Shown: piece by piece, positions 21,118 through 33,670 of the stretch
How the letters are laid out: every line of letters begins with the position of its first letter
Numbering within the stretch: the stretch's first letter is position 1
Assembly: GCF_963676685.1 (NCBI RefSeq)
Contig: NC_092354.1
Location: forward strand, 15,630,746-15,694,745
Length of the DNA: 64,000 nucleotides
Direction: 5' to 3'
From: Mytilus edulis
Lineage: Eukaryota > Mollusca > Bivalvia > Mytilida > Mytilidae
Notes under the pieces: generated by a model
Told to the model about the DNA's origin: nothing
Seen by the model: the letters and a program-made list of their open reading frames with translations, nothing else
The model's database searches: none
Translations under genes and position numbers: made by a program

Positions 21118-21540
21118 ACAACACGTAGATATTGTGAATGTGTTTTTTATGTTAAGATGAACATATTTAGATGATAAGTAAAAAATCGCGGACTTTCCAT
21201 TTGGTGATGTAAAATTTTCTAAAATGAATGAAATATTCGGTGTTGTCAACGAAGAAGGCGGAAAGTTTACACCAAGTTCTGGCTTTACAATTGTAGAAGC
21301 ACGGCAAACTTTCCAAAGGACAAGTACCGGCCTTGAATTCAACCAGACACGCACCAGATGGATTTGTAATAACTGATGGATAAATAGTATTTCATGTTTG
21401 ATTTGAACAGTCCAGAAAAATTAGAGAATGATGAGAAATGTTAATTTTCTTACGGTTGAATATCAATATGTGTCATTTTCTTTAGATGTTATATGCTGCT
21501 GTTTAACTCATGATTAAACTATAGGGAAACGGTTATTTGG

Positions 21541-21625
21541 CTTCCTTATCATGTTTTTGATCCAAGCGTCAGTAAAGAGTCATTTGTAGACGAAACGTAC
21601 GTCTTGCGAAAATACAAAATTTCTC
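21541..21625 (+). repeat. Diverged relative of the 'gcgtca...gacgaaac' hammerhead-like repeat
   Basis: 'aagcgtcagtaaagagtc', 'atttgtagacgaaacgtac' and 'gtctt' line up with the motif at 5757-5800 and 6117-6165. The stem GTC/GAC and GAAAC are kept, but CTGATGA has decayed, so activity is not expected. Confidence 0.5.
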
Positions 21626-21782
21626 AATGTTGGTATATATATATGATGAGTTTATTTATAGTATTTCATGTTGCTACTCGACTCAGCCTGACATAATGAA
21701 TAAACGCATGTCTATTGCTCACTTTTACATTTAGATGTCGTTCGGTTGTTTGTGTCGATGTGCTGCTGTCTCATTGACATAT

Positions 21783-22070
21783 CACAAACATGTTTAACCC
21801 CGCCGCAATTTTGCGCCTGTTCCAAGTCAGGAGCCTCTGGCCTTTGTTCGTCTTGTATGATTTTTAATTTTAGTTTCTTGTGTATAATTCGGAGTTTAGT
21901 ATGACGTCCATTATCACTGCACTAGTATACATATTTTTAGGGGCCAGCTGAAGGACACCTACGGGTGCGGGAATTCTCGCTACATTGAAGACCCATTGGT
22001 GGCCTTCGGCTGTTGTCTGCTCTATGGTCGGGTTGTTGTCGCTTTGACACATTCCCCATTTTCTTTCTCA
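21783..22070 (+). repeat. 'gacacattccccattttc' mussel repeat, copy 1
   Basis: 'ttaaccccgccgcaattttg', 'gccaagtcaggagcctctgg'-like text, 'ggggccagctgaagga', 'tgcgggaattctcgct' and 'gacacattccccattttc' are shared at high identity with 40862-41160. Probably the 3' part of a retroelement. Confidence 0.65.
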
Positions 22071-22304
22071 ATTTTATTTGGTCTGTTTATTTAAGTTTCA
22101 TAGCAGGCCGTTTGACTGTTGCAGTGTTTTTGAAGAATAACATTTATCGGTAGTTTATACATTACATCTTATTCAGTCTTATATGTTTGAGATGATGAAA
22201 ATGAGTGATCGTTTATAATAAAGGAATGTGGATGGCTTCAAAATTTTAAATGATACAACTTAATTGAAAACAATATCTGTATGCTGTAAGAATTAATCGG
22301 TGAC

Positions 22305-22425
22305 ATCCCATTAGTCCGAAAACCAATATTCCGACAGCCCATTACTCCGACAGCCCACTATTCCGACAACCCATTACTTCGACAGTCCATTATTCCGACA
22401 TCTCATTATTCCGACAATCGCGTCA
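22305..22425 (+). repeat. 16-bp tandem repeat (CCGACAGCCCATTATT)
   Basis: About seven units of consensus CCGACAGCCCATTATT occur in a row with 1-3 changes each. Open frames to the right (22434-22763) show no domain. Confidence 0.8.
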
Positions 22426-23250
22426 TTTTTCTTATGTGTATGGGTAAATTTACTCTAAAAAGACCAACTCCGTTCCCTATAATATTTCAGTGGTTGTCCG
22501 TTTTGATTCCAATTATTCTTTCCATGCAGTATATTTGTCTCAGTATATTGGAGTTGATACAAATGCTTATTGCATCTGCTCAGTCCTTACCCTCGTCCCT
22601 CGATCTTTCATTTTATGTGTCTGGGTATTTTATTTGTCTTTATATTTCGTCGTTTCTAGTTCGCGGGCTTTTTTTTTTGTCTTTGTCTGCCTTCTTTCAC
22701 TTTCTTCGGTTTTCCCCTTTCGCGTATCAGGGGAGTGAGGTTTCACCACAATTAACTACATAAATAAATATATCGGAGTTGGATAAAACTATATATACCC
22801 ACACTCTTTGGTCGCAACACTTTCTACCCCTCACTCATCTGAGTTTTATTTAAATTAATTTTGTCGCAGAAATAAGGGACAAATGTAGCGTCAATCAAAA
22901 TGAGAAAAACAAAGAGACAAATACATACCCAGATCCTTAAAAATAAGATGACAAATAGGACGAAATATGTGCTCAAAAAGTTGAGCACTTTCAATTACTG
23001 GTATGAATACGGTATCATGTTCGGGAATGTGAATCCACGAAACACGGAGACAATACACAGCACTTCCAATAGCGATCGATCAGTCATAATCTGAGAGATG
23101 ACACTCAATTTATTTGTAGGGATACCGATTTTATATCCCGAGCTGTTTTTTAATAACTAGAAAAATATGCCTCTTTCATAACGGTTGATGGAGATGCAGG
23201 ACTGATGATTTACAACATAACTTATTACGAAAAACAAATATGACGGACAT

Positions 23251-26200
23251 GAACAGATGACAAACCACAAACCTACTGACAACAGATGACAAACTACCAA
23301 CCTGCTGACAACAGATGACAAACTACCAACCCACTGACAACAGATGACAAACTACCAACCTACTGACAACAGATGACAAACAACCAACCTGCCGACAACA
23401 GATGCCAAACTACCAACCTGCTGACAACAGATGCCAAACTACCAACCAATGACAACAGATGACAAACTATCAACCTACTGACAACAGATGACAAACTATC
23501 AACCTACTGACAACAGATGACAAGCTACCAACCTACTGACAACATATGACAAACTACAAACCTGTTGACAACAGATGACAAACTACCAACCAACTGACAA
23601 CAGATGCCAAACTACCAACCTGCTGACAACAGATGCCAAACTACCAACCAATGACAACAGATGACAAACTATCAACCTGCTGACAACAGATGCCAAACTA
23701 CCAACCTACTGACAACAGATGACAAACTATCAACCTACTGACAACAGATGACAAACTAACAACCTACTGACAACAGATGACAAACTATCAACCTACTGAC
23801 AACAGATGACAAACTACCAACCTGCTGACAACAGATGCCAAACTACCAACCAATGACAACAGATGACAAACTATCAACCTACTGACAACAGATGACAAAC
23901 TACCAACCTGCTGACAACAGATGACAAACTACCAACCTACTGACAACAGATGACAAACTATCAACCTACTGACAACAGATGACAAACTACCAACCTACTG
24001 ACAACAGATGACAAACTATCATCCTACTGACAACAGATGACAAACTACCAACCTATTGACAACGGATGACAAACTACCAACCTACTGACAACAGATGACA
24101 AACTACCAACCTGCTGATAACAGATGACAAACTACCAACCTGCTGACAACGAATGACAAACTACCAACCTGTTGACAACAGATGACAAACTACCAATCTA
24201 CTGACAACAGATGACAAACTATCAACCTACTGACAACAGATGACAAACTACCAACCTACTGACAACAGATGACAAACTATCAACCTACTGACAACAGATG
24301 ACAAACTACCAACCTGCTGACAACAGATGCCAAACTACCAACCAATGACAACAGATGACAAACTATCAACCTACTGACAACAGATGACAAACTACCAACC
24401 TGCTGACAACAGATGACAAACTACCAACCTACTGACAACAGATGACAAACTATCAACTTACTGACAACAGATGACAAACTACCAACCTACTGACAACAGA
24501 TGACAAACTATCATCCTACTGACAACAGATGACAAACTACCAACCTATTGACAACGGATGACAAACTACCAACCTACTGACAACAGATGACAAACTACCA
24601 ACCTGCTGATAACAGATGACAAACTACCAACCTGCTGACAACGGATGACAAACTACCAACCTGTTGACAACAGATGACAAACTACCAATCTACTGACAAC
24701 AGATGACAAACTACCAACCTACTGACAACAGATGACAAACTACCAACCTGCCGACAACAGATGACAAACTACCAACCCACTGACAACAGATGACAAACTA
24801 TCAACCTGCTGACAAAAGATGACAAACTACCAACCTGCTGACAACGGATGACAAACTACCAACCTGTTGACAACAGATGACAAACTACCAATCTACTGAC
24901 AACAGATGACAAACTACCAACCTGCCGACAACAGATGACAAACTACCAACCCACTGACAACAGATGACAAACTATCAACCTGCTGACAACAGATGCCAAA
25001 CTACCAACCTACTGACAACAAATGACAAACAACAAACCTGCTAACAACAGATGACAAACTACCAACCTACTGACAACAGATGACAAACTACCAACCTGTT
25101 GACAACAGATGACAAACTACCAATCTACTGACAACAGATGACAAACTACCAACCTGCTGACAACTGTTTACAGATGACAAACTATCAACCTGCTGACAAC
25201 AGATGACAAACTACCAACCTGCTGACAACAGATGACAAACTACCAACCTACTGACAACAGATGACAAATTACCAACCAATGACAACAGATGCCAAACTAC
25301 CAACCAATGACAACAGATGACAAACTATCAACCTACTGACAACAGATGACAAACTACCAACCTACTGACAACAGATGACAAACTATCAACCTACTGACAA
25401 TAGATAACAAACTATCAACCTGATGACAAAAGATGACATACTATCAACCTGCTGACAAATGATGACTAACTACCAACCTACTGACAACAGATGACAAAAT
25501 ACCAACATGCTGACAACAGATGACAAACTATCAACCTGCTGACAACAGATAACAATCTATCAACATACTGACAACAGATGACAAGCTATCAACCTGCTGA
25601 CAACAGATAACAATCTATCAACATACTGACAACAGATGACAAACTACCAACCCACTGACAACATATGACAAACTACCAACATGCTAACAACAGATGACAA
25701 ACTATCAACCTGCTGACAACAGATAACAATCTATCAACATACTGACAACAGATGACAAACTACCAACCTACTGACCACAGATGACACACTATCAATCTAC
25801 TGACAACAGATGACAAACTACCAACCAGTTGACAACAGATGACAAACTACCAACCTGCTGACATCAAATGACAAACTACCAACATGCTGACAACAGATGA
25901 CAAACTACCAATCTACTGACAACAGATGACAAACTACCAACCTACTGACAACAGATGACAAACTATCAACCTACTGACCACAAATGACAAACTATCAACC
26001 TACTGACAACAAATGACAAACTATCAACCTACTGACCAAAGATGACAAACAACCAACCTACTGACAACAGATGACAAACTACCAACCTACTGACAACAGA
26101 AGACAAACTACCAACCTACTGACAACAGATGACAAACTACCAACCTACTGACAACAGATGACAAGCTACCAACCTACTGACAACAGATGACAAACTATCA

Positions 26201-26890
26201 ACCTATTGACAACAGATGACAAACTATCAACCTACTGACAACAAATTACAAACTATCAACCTACTGACCACAGATGACAAACTACCAACCTACTGACAAC
26301 AGATGACAAACTACCAACCTACTGACAATAGATGACAAACTACTAACCTACTGACAACAGATGACAAACTACCAATCTACTGACAACAGATGACAAACTA
26401 CCAACCTACTGACAACAGATGACAAGCTACCAACCTGCTGACAACAGATGACAAAATACCAACCTACTGACAACAGATGACAAACTACCAACCTACTGAC
26501 AACAGATGACAAACTACCAACCTACTGACAACAGATGACAAACTACCAATCTACTGACAACAGATGACAAACTACCAACCTACTGACAACAGATGACAAG
26601 CTACCAACCTGCTGACAACAGATGACAAACTACCAACCTGCTGACAAAAGATGACAAACTACCAACCTGTTGACAAAAGATGATAAAATACGAACCTACT
26701 GACAATTATGACAAACTACCAACCTATTGGCAACAGATGACAAACTACCAACCTGCTGACAAAAGATGACAAAATACCAACCTACTGACAAAAGATGACA
26801 AACTACCAACCTACTGACAATTATGACAAACTATCAACCTATTGGCAACAGATGACAAACTATCAACCTGCTACCAACAGATGAACCAGA
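23251..26890 (+). repeat. 3.6-kb minisatellite, 29-bp unit, with higher-order repeat
   Basis: The unit GACAACAGATGACAAACTAC + CAACCTACT is 29 bp and is repeated about 125 times. Common variants are CTGCTG for CTACTG, TATC for TACC, GATGCC for GATGAC, and a short 25-bp form lacking CTACTG. A block of variants recurs 492 bp apart (marker TCATCC at 24019 and 24511), about 17 units, showing a higher-order duplication. Units decay toward the right end. The period is not a multiple of 3 and stops occur, so it is not coding. It lies between ZFAND and LYSMD. Confidence 0.95.
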
Positions 26891-27164
26891 TGCTCTGCAG
26901 GGCGCAGCTTTATACGATCACAGAGGTTGAACCCTGAACGGTTGGGGCAAGTATGAACACAACATTCAAGCTGGATTCAGCTCTTAATTTTGATTGTGAT
27001 TAAATAGTTGACACAGCATAGGTATCTGACACAGAATGAATGAGGTCTAATGAACTTAAAAATTTTTTTTTTGGACTTTGACCAATTCAATATGCTGTTG
27101 AATATTAATCCTCTCAAAAAATGTTTGAAGAAATTTTCTTGTTATTTATGAAATCTAAAATGAG

Positions 27165-27520
27165 AAAAATTTCAATGATTTCTATTTACTTATACTAAAG
27201 TTATTGTGCGAAAACCAAGAATAATGCTTATTATTTGGGCCTTTTTTTGGCCCCTAAGTCCTAAACAGTTGGAACCAAAACACCCAAAATCAATCCCAAC
27301 CTTCCTTTTGTGGTCAAAAACTTTGTGTCAAAATATCATTGATTTCTATTTACTTAAACTAAAGTTATAGTGCGAAAACCTAGAAAATGCTTATTTCGGT
27401 CCTTTTTGGCCCCTAATTCCTAAACTGTCGGGACCAAAACTCCAAAATCAATCCCAACCTTCCTTTTATGGTCATAAACCTTGTGTTTAAATTTCATACA
27501 TTTCTATTTACTTAATGACC
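27165..27520. repeat. Tandem ~160-bp bivalve repeat
   Basis: 'gatttctatttactta' followed by 'ctaaagttat(t/a)gtgcg' begins near 27176 and again near 27341, with a partial third start near 27501. 'aaaatcaatcccaaccttcc' occurs in both full units. Confidence 0.6.
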
Positions 27521-27659
27521 ATGTTAGTTGATAGACCAGGACAAAATATGCTTATTCCATATAAGACATCTATAGATGAAGTTTAACAACTTTGGTTACA
27601 ATATATCAGTAGTTTCAGAGAAGAAGATTTAAAAATAAATGGAGAATGTGTCCATCGAA

Positions 27660-28140
27660 ACACAGATGATGCCCCTCCTTGCATATCATATAAAGTTATA
27701 AAGGGACATAACTGAAGAATGGTAATAGTGACCCTTCCCAAATTTTTACTTGATCTGAGTTTTGTGGTGTATAAATTTCATAAAATTTGGTTGTGGCAAA
27801 CTTAGGTTAGAGGACAGAAATGAAAAATTCAGCCAGTTTTCCATTTGTACAGGGGCATAACTTTAGAACAGTAACAGTGACACAACCAAAACATAAACTT
27901 GATTTGTATTTGGTGGTGATAAGCATTGTGTATAAGTTTCATAATATTTTGTTGAGGCAAACAAAAGTGAGAGAACAGAAACAAAAAAATCACAAATTTT
28001 TCGTTTGTAAAGGGGCAAAATTCTAGAACGGTTAAAGTGACGCCACCGAAATTCTAATATGATCTGTGTTTAGTGGTAATAAACATATTGTATAGTTTCA
28101 TAGCATTTGGTTAAGGCAAACTAAAGTAAGAGAACGGAAA
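27660..28140. repeat. Tandem ~140-bp repeat ('aggggcataac' family)
   Basis: Three diverged units contain 'aaggggcataac', 'gtgac', 'gatctg(t/a)gttt', 'taagcattgtgtataagttt' and 'gaggcaaac'. Related fragments are at 8690-9050 and 28870-29040. Confidence 0.55.
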
Positions 28141-28142
28141 CA

Positions 28143-28890
28143 AAACTAGAGGCTCGTGTTGCTCACCTTGGTCTATGTGAATATTAAACAAAGAAAGCTG
28201 GTGGATTCATGACAAAATTGAGTTTTGGTGATGGTGATGTGTTTTTACATCTTACTTTACTGAACTTTCTTGCTGCTTACAATGATCTCCATCTATAATG
28301 AACTTGGCCCAGTAGTGTCAGTGGAAAATGTTAGTAAAAATTTACAAATTTTATGGAAATTGTTAAAAATTGACTATAAAGGACAATAACTCCTTAGGGG
28401 GTCAATTGACCATTTTGGTCAGCTGACTTAATTTTAGGTCTTACTTTGCTGTACATTATTGCTGTTTACAGTTTATCTCTATCTATAAAAATATTCAAGA
28501 TAATAACAAAAAACAGCAAAATTTCCTTAAAATTACCAATTCAGGGGCAGTAACCCAACAACTGGTTGTCCAATCCATCTGAAAATTTCAAGGCAGATAT
28601 ATCTTGACCTGATAAACAATTTTACCCCATCAGATATGCTCTATATGCTTTGGTTTTTGAGTTATAAGCCAAAAACTGCATTTTACCCCTGTTTGATTTT
28701 TAGCCATGGCGGCCATCTTTATTGGTTGGCCGGGTCACCAGACACATTTTTTAAACTAGATACCCCAATAATGATTGTGGCCAAGTTTGTTCAATTTGGC
28801 TTAGTAGTTTCAGAGGAGAAGATTTTTGTAAAAGTCAACAGACGACGACGACGGACGCAAAGTGATGAGAAAAGCTGTGGTAATAAGCAT
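28143..28890 (+). repeat. 'aactagaggct' bivalve repeat, copy 1
   Basis: It starts 'aactagaggctcgtgttgct', contains 'aaggacaataactcctta', 'accaattcaggggcagtaac', 'ttgagttataagccaaaaac' and 'ggcggccatctttattgg', and ends near 'agtgatgagaaaagct'. Copies lie at 30219-30976 and, reversed and partly doubled, at 55793-57079. Open frames here are repeat-derived. Confidence 0.7.
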
Positions 28891-29099
28891 TTTATATAAC
28901 ATATAACATTTGGCCAAATGGAAACCAACTTTGGGATGTACGGCCGTGTGTATTCATGTAGTCCGTATATATGTACACAGAAACAAGGGTAAAACTTAAT
29001 GCTCCCTCCACTATGACAGGGCAGGGGGCATGAATAAGTTTAAATAGGTTTACAGACGACAGAGGCATACCACAGCCAAGAGACATATACAAAGGACTA

Positions 29100-30215
29100 C
29101 AGATATGTGAGCTAAAAAATAAAGTGTTATTCTTTCTAATCTTTTATTTGATGTGACCTTTCAATGAAATATTTATATACTGCTTGTAGCAATCATATTG
29201 TAAAAATGAACAACATTATAAATTTCACATTTCTTCTTTTATTATCTTTTATCTATTTACAGCAACTGAACAATTTTCTGGTTATTTCTATCAAATAACA
29301 ATTTTTTTATCAAATGCCATTTTCTACAAGTTATTCTGTTACAGTTTGTTTACTACGGACTGAAAGCCATACTCTACATACATAACAGTAGGTATATTTA
29401 TATTCATTAATAACTTTCAACACATGTGTAAATATGTGTATGTAGTACATACATCCCTTCTTTTTTATGATCCCTGATAAAGAGGAAATAAACTAAATTA
29501 GGTTTTAATTTGTAGATTTTTTTTCATGTACTGTAGCTGGTTGTACCAGGCTAAAATTTCAAAAAAATCTACATATCTCATCAGAGATGAGGCAATACTG
29601 TGTCTGACTTGCCCTACTCAACTATAAAACAGTTTTCTAGACAAGTAAATATATGAACTGCGTGGGATAGAAATAGACCTTATGCAAATGAATATCAATA
29701 CATGTGTATATGTTAACTTATTTTGAGTTGACATATGACAAATTCTCTGTGCAAAGTCTGTAACTATGTAAAATTTAGTTGTTATAAGAACCCTATTCAA
29801 ATTCATCTTACATTACGTATTTACATGTTCCCAAATCCACCAAAGGTAAATACCTGTAAGGGATGTATGGACAATGTATGGACATATTTTTACTTGTATA
29901 CAAATAAATCAATGATTATCTTTGACTCAGAAAAAAAACCATAACATTGGGAATGGACTTGCATAATGTCAATTTCTATCCGATGCAGCTTATATTATGA
30001 CTGCTTGTTTATTACAGACAAATAATTAATGAAAAAGTACAACCAATATAGTCATAATTTATCCAGGCAGATTTTTGCATAGTAGTTGTCTTTGGAAATT
30101 CCAACATCTGACTTGTGATGGCAAAAATATTTGTCTACTAAAATACATGCCGAAAAATGAAGGACAAAATGATGAATCAACCCTGCTTGGTATTGCAACT
30201 AAATTAGCACACTAA
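29100..30215. other. AT-rich intergenic sequence
   Basis: No exon with splice sites or a conserved motif was seen; short open frames at 29618-29944 are unsupported. Confidence 0.35.
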
Positions 30216-30218
30216 CAA

Positions 30219-30976
30219 ACTAGAGGCTCTATAGAGCATGTGTCGCTCACCTAGGTTCATGTGTATTATCAGCAATGAGCAAACACACCAACAATTTGTA
30301 AGAATAATCATTCAAGATCGAGCATTACATTTGAAGGAGGCGTCAACTGATTATTAAGACTAACTTGTAGATCTTGTACTTTAAAAAAAAAAATCCATAT
30401 ATATCATAGTTTGTAAGATATTAAGGAAAAACGTAACTTGGTAATCAAAGTGCAATAACTCCAATTAGGCAACTGACTATTTATATAAAAGCTATGCTGA
30501 CTTATTTTTAAATCTTGTCTTGCTGATCTTTGTTGCATTTTATAGTTTTTTTCCGATCTATTGTATTTTCAAAATAATACATGAAATAGAAGAAAAAAAA
30601 ATTGTAAGAAAATTAGAGAAAATCTGACAGGGTCAAAAAATCTGACAGGGTCAAAAATGTTCAAAATGATTAGATACTGGCCTTTTACATCAAAACTGTC
30701 AGATTTTCTCTATTCATAATAACTTATTGGATAATAGACTGAAAATTGGATTTTTACACCTATGTAATTTAAATTCATGTTTGCCATATTCGTTGGCAGG
30801 AAGGTCATTGGGCGATTTAGTAAACTTATAAACTGGATTATGATTGTGACCAAATTTGGTTTCATCTGACCTAGAATCTTTTTGTAAAAATTAACTATTT
30901 ACAACTACATTGGATGACAGATGCAAAGTAATGAGAGTGAGAATAGCTCACTTAGCTCTGTGAGCCAGGTGAGCTA
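30219..30976 (+). repeat. 'aactagaggct' bivalve repeat, copy 2 (diverged)
   Basis: It starts 'aaactagaggctctatagag' with 'gtcgctcacctagg' and ends 'tgagccaggtgagctaaac'. The interior is more diverged than copy 1. Confidence 0.55.
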
Positions 30977-32890
30977 AACTATGGACAGTCATAAAACCCA
31001 ATCTATACATTTTTACAATGAATTCACATTTTATTTACATTCAATGATAAAAATGTGCATTACTTATATATATATATATTTATAATTATGCTTACATATC
31101 ACAGCTCAAACAATTCATACACATGAATGATGAAATAAAAATCTTCAAATCAAAAACTGAATTGTCCCCCTTGCCTTTGGGTAAAATGAAAATGGGAAAC
31201 AATCAAAACTGGCCATATAAAGAAGAAAGAAAAGGGTTGGCATCCCCCAATTCTTCCTTAGAATTAGGCAATGGAAATATTTTTGACGTTTTTTTTATGG
31301 GGAATCAAAAAATCTGAAATTATCAGTACAGAAACAAAACAATGTTTCAAACAAATTCATTAGCAGATCCATAAGGATCTTTTTTTACATCACATTACTG
31401 TTAATAATTAGGAACATTTCAGACATTTAAAATGCTTATTCAAATCCCATATAAGAGAGTACAGTTTTTGATTTGGAAATTTTTCAACAGCATGAAATAC
31501 AATTATACACTGTTCCCCAATAGAATTTAATCAGCAAGTATTATCTTTAGATAAATAGTCTTTTTGGCCAATTTCTCATTTGATTCTGTTATTACATATT
31601 TTTAACATAAGTTATTCCCCCTTGGCCTATCATAGTATGGTAACTATGGTTACTACGATTCTATTGTATACCAAACCACAAATGATGCTGATCATGCAAA
31701 TCATGATTATTTAACAGTGATATATTTTCTAATCATGCAAAACAGGATTTTTTAAAAGTGATATATATATATAGTAACATGTATACTTGTAGATGTTTTT
31801 GGTGGTAAATGACACTACAGGGAGATAACTCCGTAAAAATAAAATGAATGTTTTAAGCACATTCTTTTGTTAAGGAAATATTAAGCTTCTCAATGATCAT
31901 TATTAGTGAATGAAATTTTTCCGATAAAGTGTGATTCAATTGTTTTTTTAAATTTTCAAATTTTTGTCAAAGGGGTAAATATCTTGTCAACATTTTATGA
32001 AATTTAAATAAGCCAAATTTATCTTAGTCTAGGTTTTTGGTACCAACGTATCAATATTTAATGAAAAATTACTATTGTAATATAAAAACATGACGTTTTA
32101 TAAAGGTTAAATATAAAAAAAGATTTGAAAACAAATTACAGACAGATAAATTTTTCTTTCCTCTCGCTCTTCGTTTGCAATGAAAATTTATACCCTTATA
32201 TAAGGGTAACAACTAATACAAAATGAATTGCTAAAAACAGGAACAATGGTGAAATTGCCAGATTACTATTCAACCAAATAAAAATAAATAAAATGTGGAA
32301 AAAAATAGGAAAATAATGGATTCTTATCTTTCAAAGGGGATAGAAAGGGGGATATGTGCATGCATTAAGTAGAAATAAAAAGATCTTTTCAATAATGAAC
32401 AAAAAAATAGAAAAATAGCTAGCACCTTGTTTTTCAATCAAATAGCATGAAACACAGTGAATAACAAGCTGCAAGCATGAAAACAAGTTAAATGAAAATT
32501 GCAAGCACTTTAAAAGAAAATAACCCTTTACCCTCTTATTCTAAAAGTTTCATTTTGTCAATTTTTGCAAGATAACGAGTTCCTTGTCAAAACAGAACCC
32601 CCCAGTATAAATAAGAGGGACTAGATTAAAAATGTTATCTGGACCTAAACACATTTCAAACGTTGTTTTTTTTCAATCTCCTAAACAGTAACCCTAGATA
32701 AGATTAAGTACAATTCATTTTAAGTACATTTCATCAACTCACAAAAATAATTTGTGACTACAGGAATTTGGAGTAAATATAATGGTTAATTCTTCAATAT
32801 TATAAATAAATGCAGAAATTTAGTTTGAGAGAACAGGATTTAGAAAATCAGAAGAATTTAAATATAATGTCAAGATATAAATTGGGGCAG
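30977..32890. repeat. AT-rich region with a degenerate 'ggtggta' MITE
   Basis: At 31810-32046, 'ggtggtaaatgacactacag', 'ggagataactccg', 'attaagcttctcaatgatca' and a final 'tttttggtacca' match the MITE copies at 34411-34691 and 38077-38349. The remainder has no recognised feature; it may include LYSMD 3' UTR near its right end. Confidence 0.45.
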
Positions 32891-32899
32891 ACATTCAAA

Positions 32900-33230
32900 T
32901 TTGATAGAACAAGATTTTGAAATATAAGAGTTTGAGATAACAGGGATAAGGAGTATAAGAGTTTGAGATAACAGAAATTTGAAATATGAGAGTTTGAATT
33001 AACAGAATTTTAGAATACAAGAGTTTGAGATAACAGAAATTTGAAATGTAATTAAGTGTTTGAGATAATAGAAATTCGAAATATAAGAGTTTGAGATAAC
33101 AGAAATTTAAAAGATAAGAGTTTGAGATAACAGAAATTAGGAATATAAGAGTTTGAGATAACAAGCATTTGGAATGCATAACTTTGTGATAACAGGAATA
33201 AGAAATAAAAAAGTTTGAGATAACAAGACT
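32900..33230. repeat. ~31-bp minisatellite just downstream of LYSMD
   Basis: Units around GAGTTTGAGATAACAGAAAT + TTGAAATATAA follow each other about ten times, with drift. The array begins about 165 bp past the LYSMD stop codon on the gene's 3' side, so it may be transcribed in the 3' UTR. Confidence 0.75.
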
Positions 33231-33393
33231 TATAAATATATTTTCAGAATTAAGAATACATATAATTCAATTTGCATCAAAATTGCATCAAAATTAGTAA
33301 ATATGTTTCAGATTTGCCCGTAAAAATACTCATTCTATCCAAAATAAATTCGCCTGACAATACTTGCTGATAAGTAACTAAATTAAACATATA

Positions 33394-33670
33394 TCACAAC
33401 TCAAAAATTTCATCATTCTGTCTTGCAATTCGGTCCAATGATGTTTTGACTCTTCTCGTAGAACTTTTTGACTTAATCACAAGAACAGGAGAACTGGTCA
33501 AGTCCTTGTCACTGCCGCTAAACCCATCGTTATCATAAAAAGACGGGAGTTGACCATTGCTGTCAAATGAACTCTTCCGTATATTAGAATTTATGCTGTT
33601 TGCAGATCGCTGAGATGATGATTTCCGTCGATATGTAAAATCATTGTCAATAACATTGTTGGGAAGGCTC
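33394..33670 (-). CDS. LYSMD1: LYSMD terminal exon
   Basis: Acceptor TTTTTCAG precedes 33670 and stop TGA is at 33394-33396. Reads S-L-P-N-N-V-I-D-N-D-F-T-Y through the conserved tail N-D-E-I-F-E-L. It is rich in Ser, Asn and basic residues. Confidence 0.9.

Noticed and set aside
20965..21354. 129-codon - strand open frame
   Set aside because: It crosses the end of an inverted-repeat element, has no recognised domain, and composition is not convincingly coding.
22434..22763. Open frame with several hydrophobic stretches (possible membrane protein)
   Set aside because: The hydrophobicity follows from T-rich DNA; a second frame is equally open and no homology is recognised.
23251..26890. CRISPR-like array of 29-bp repeats
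   Set aside because: The 29-bp units are head-to-tail with no unique spacers, and the surrounding genes are animal genes. It is a minisatellite.
32895..33179. - strand 94-codon frame with repeated leucine/isoleucine units
   Set aside because: It is a translation of the 31-bp minisatellite; the repeating peptide reflects the DNA repeat.
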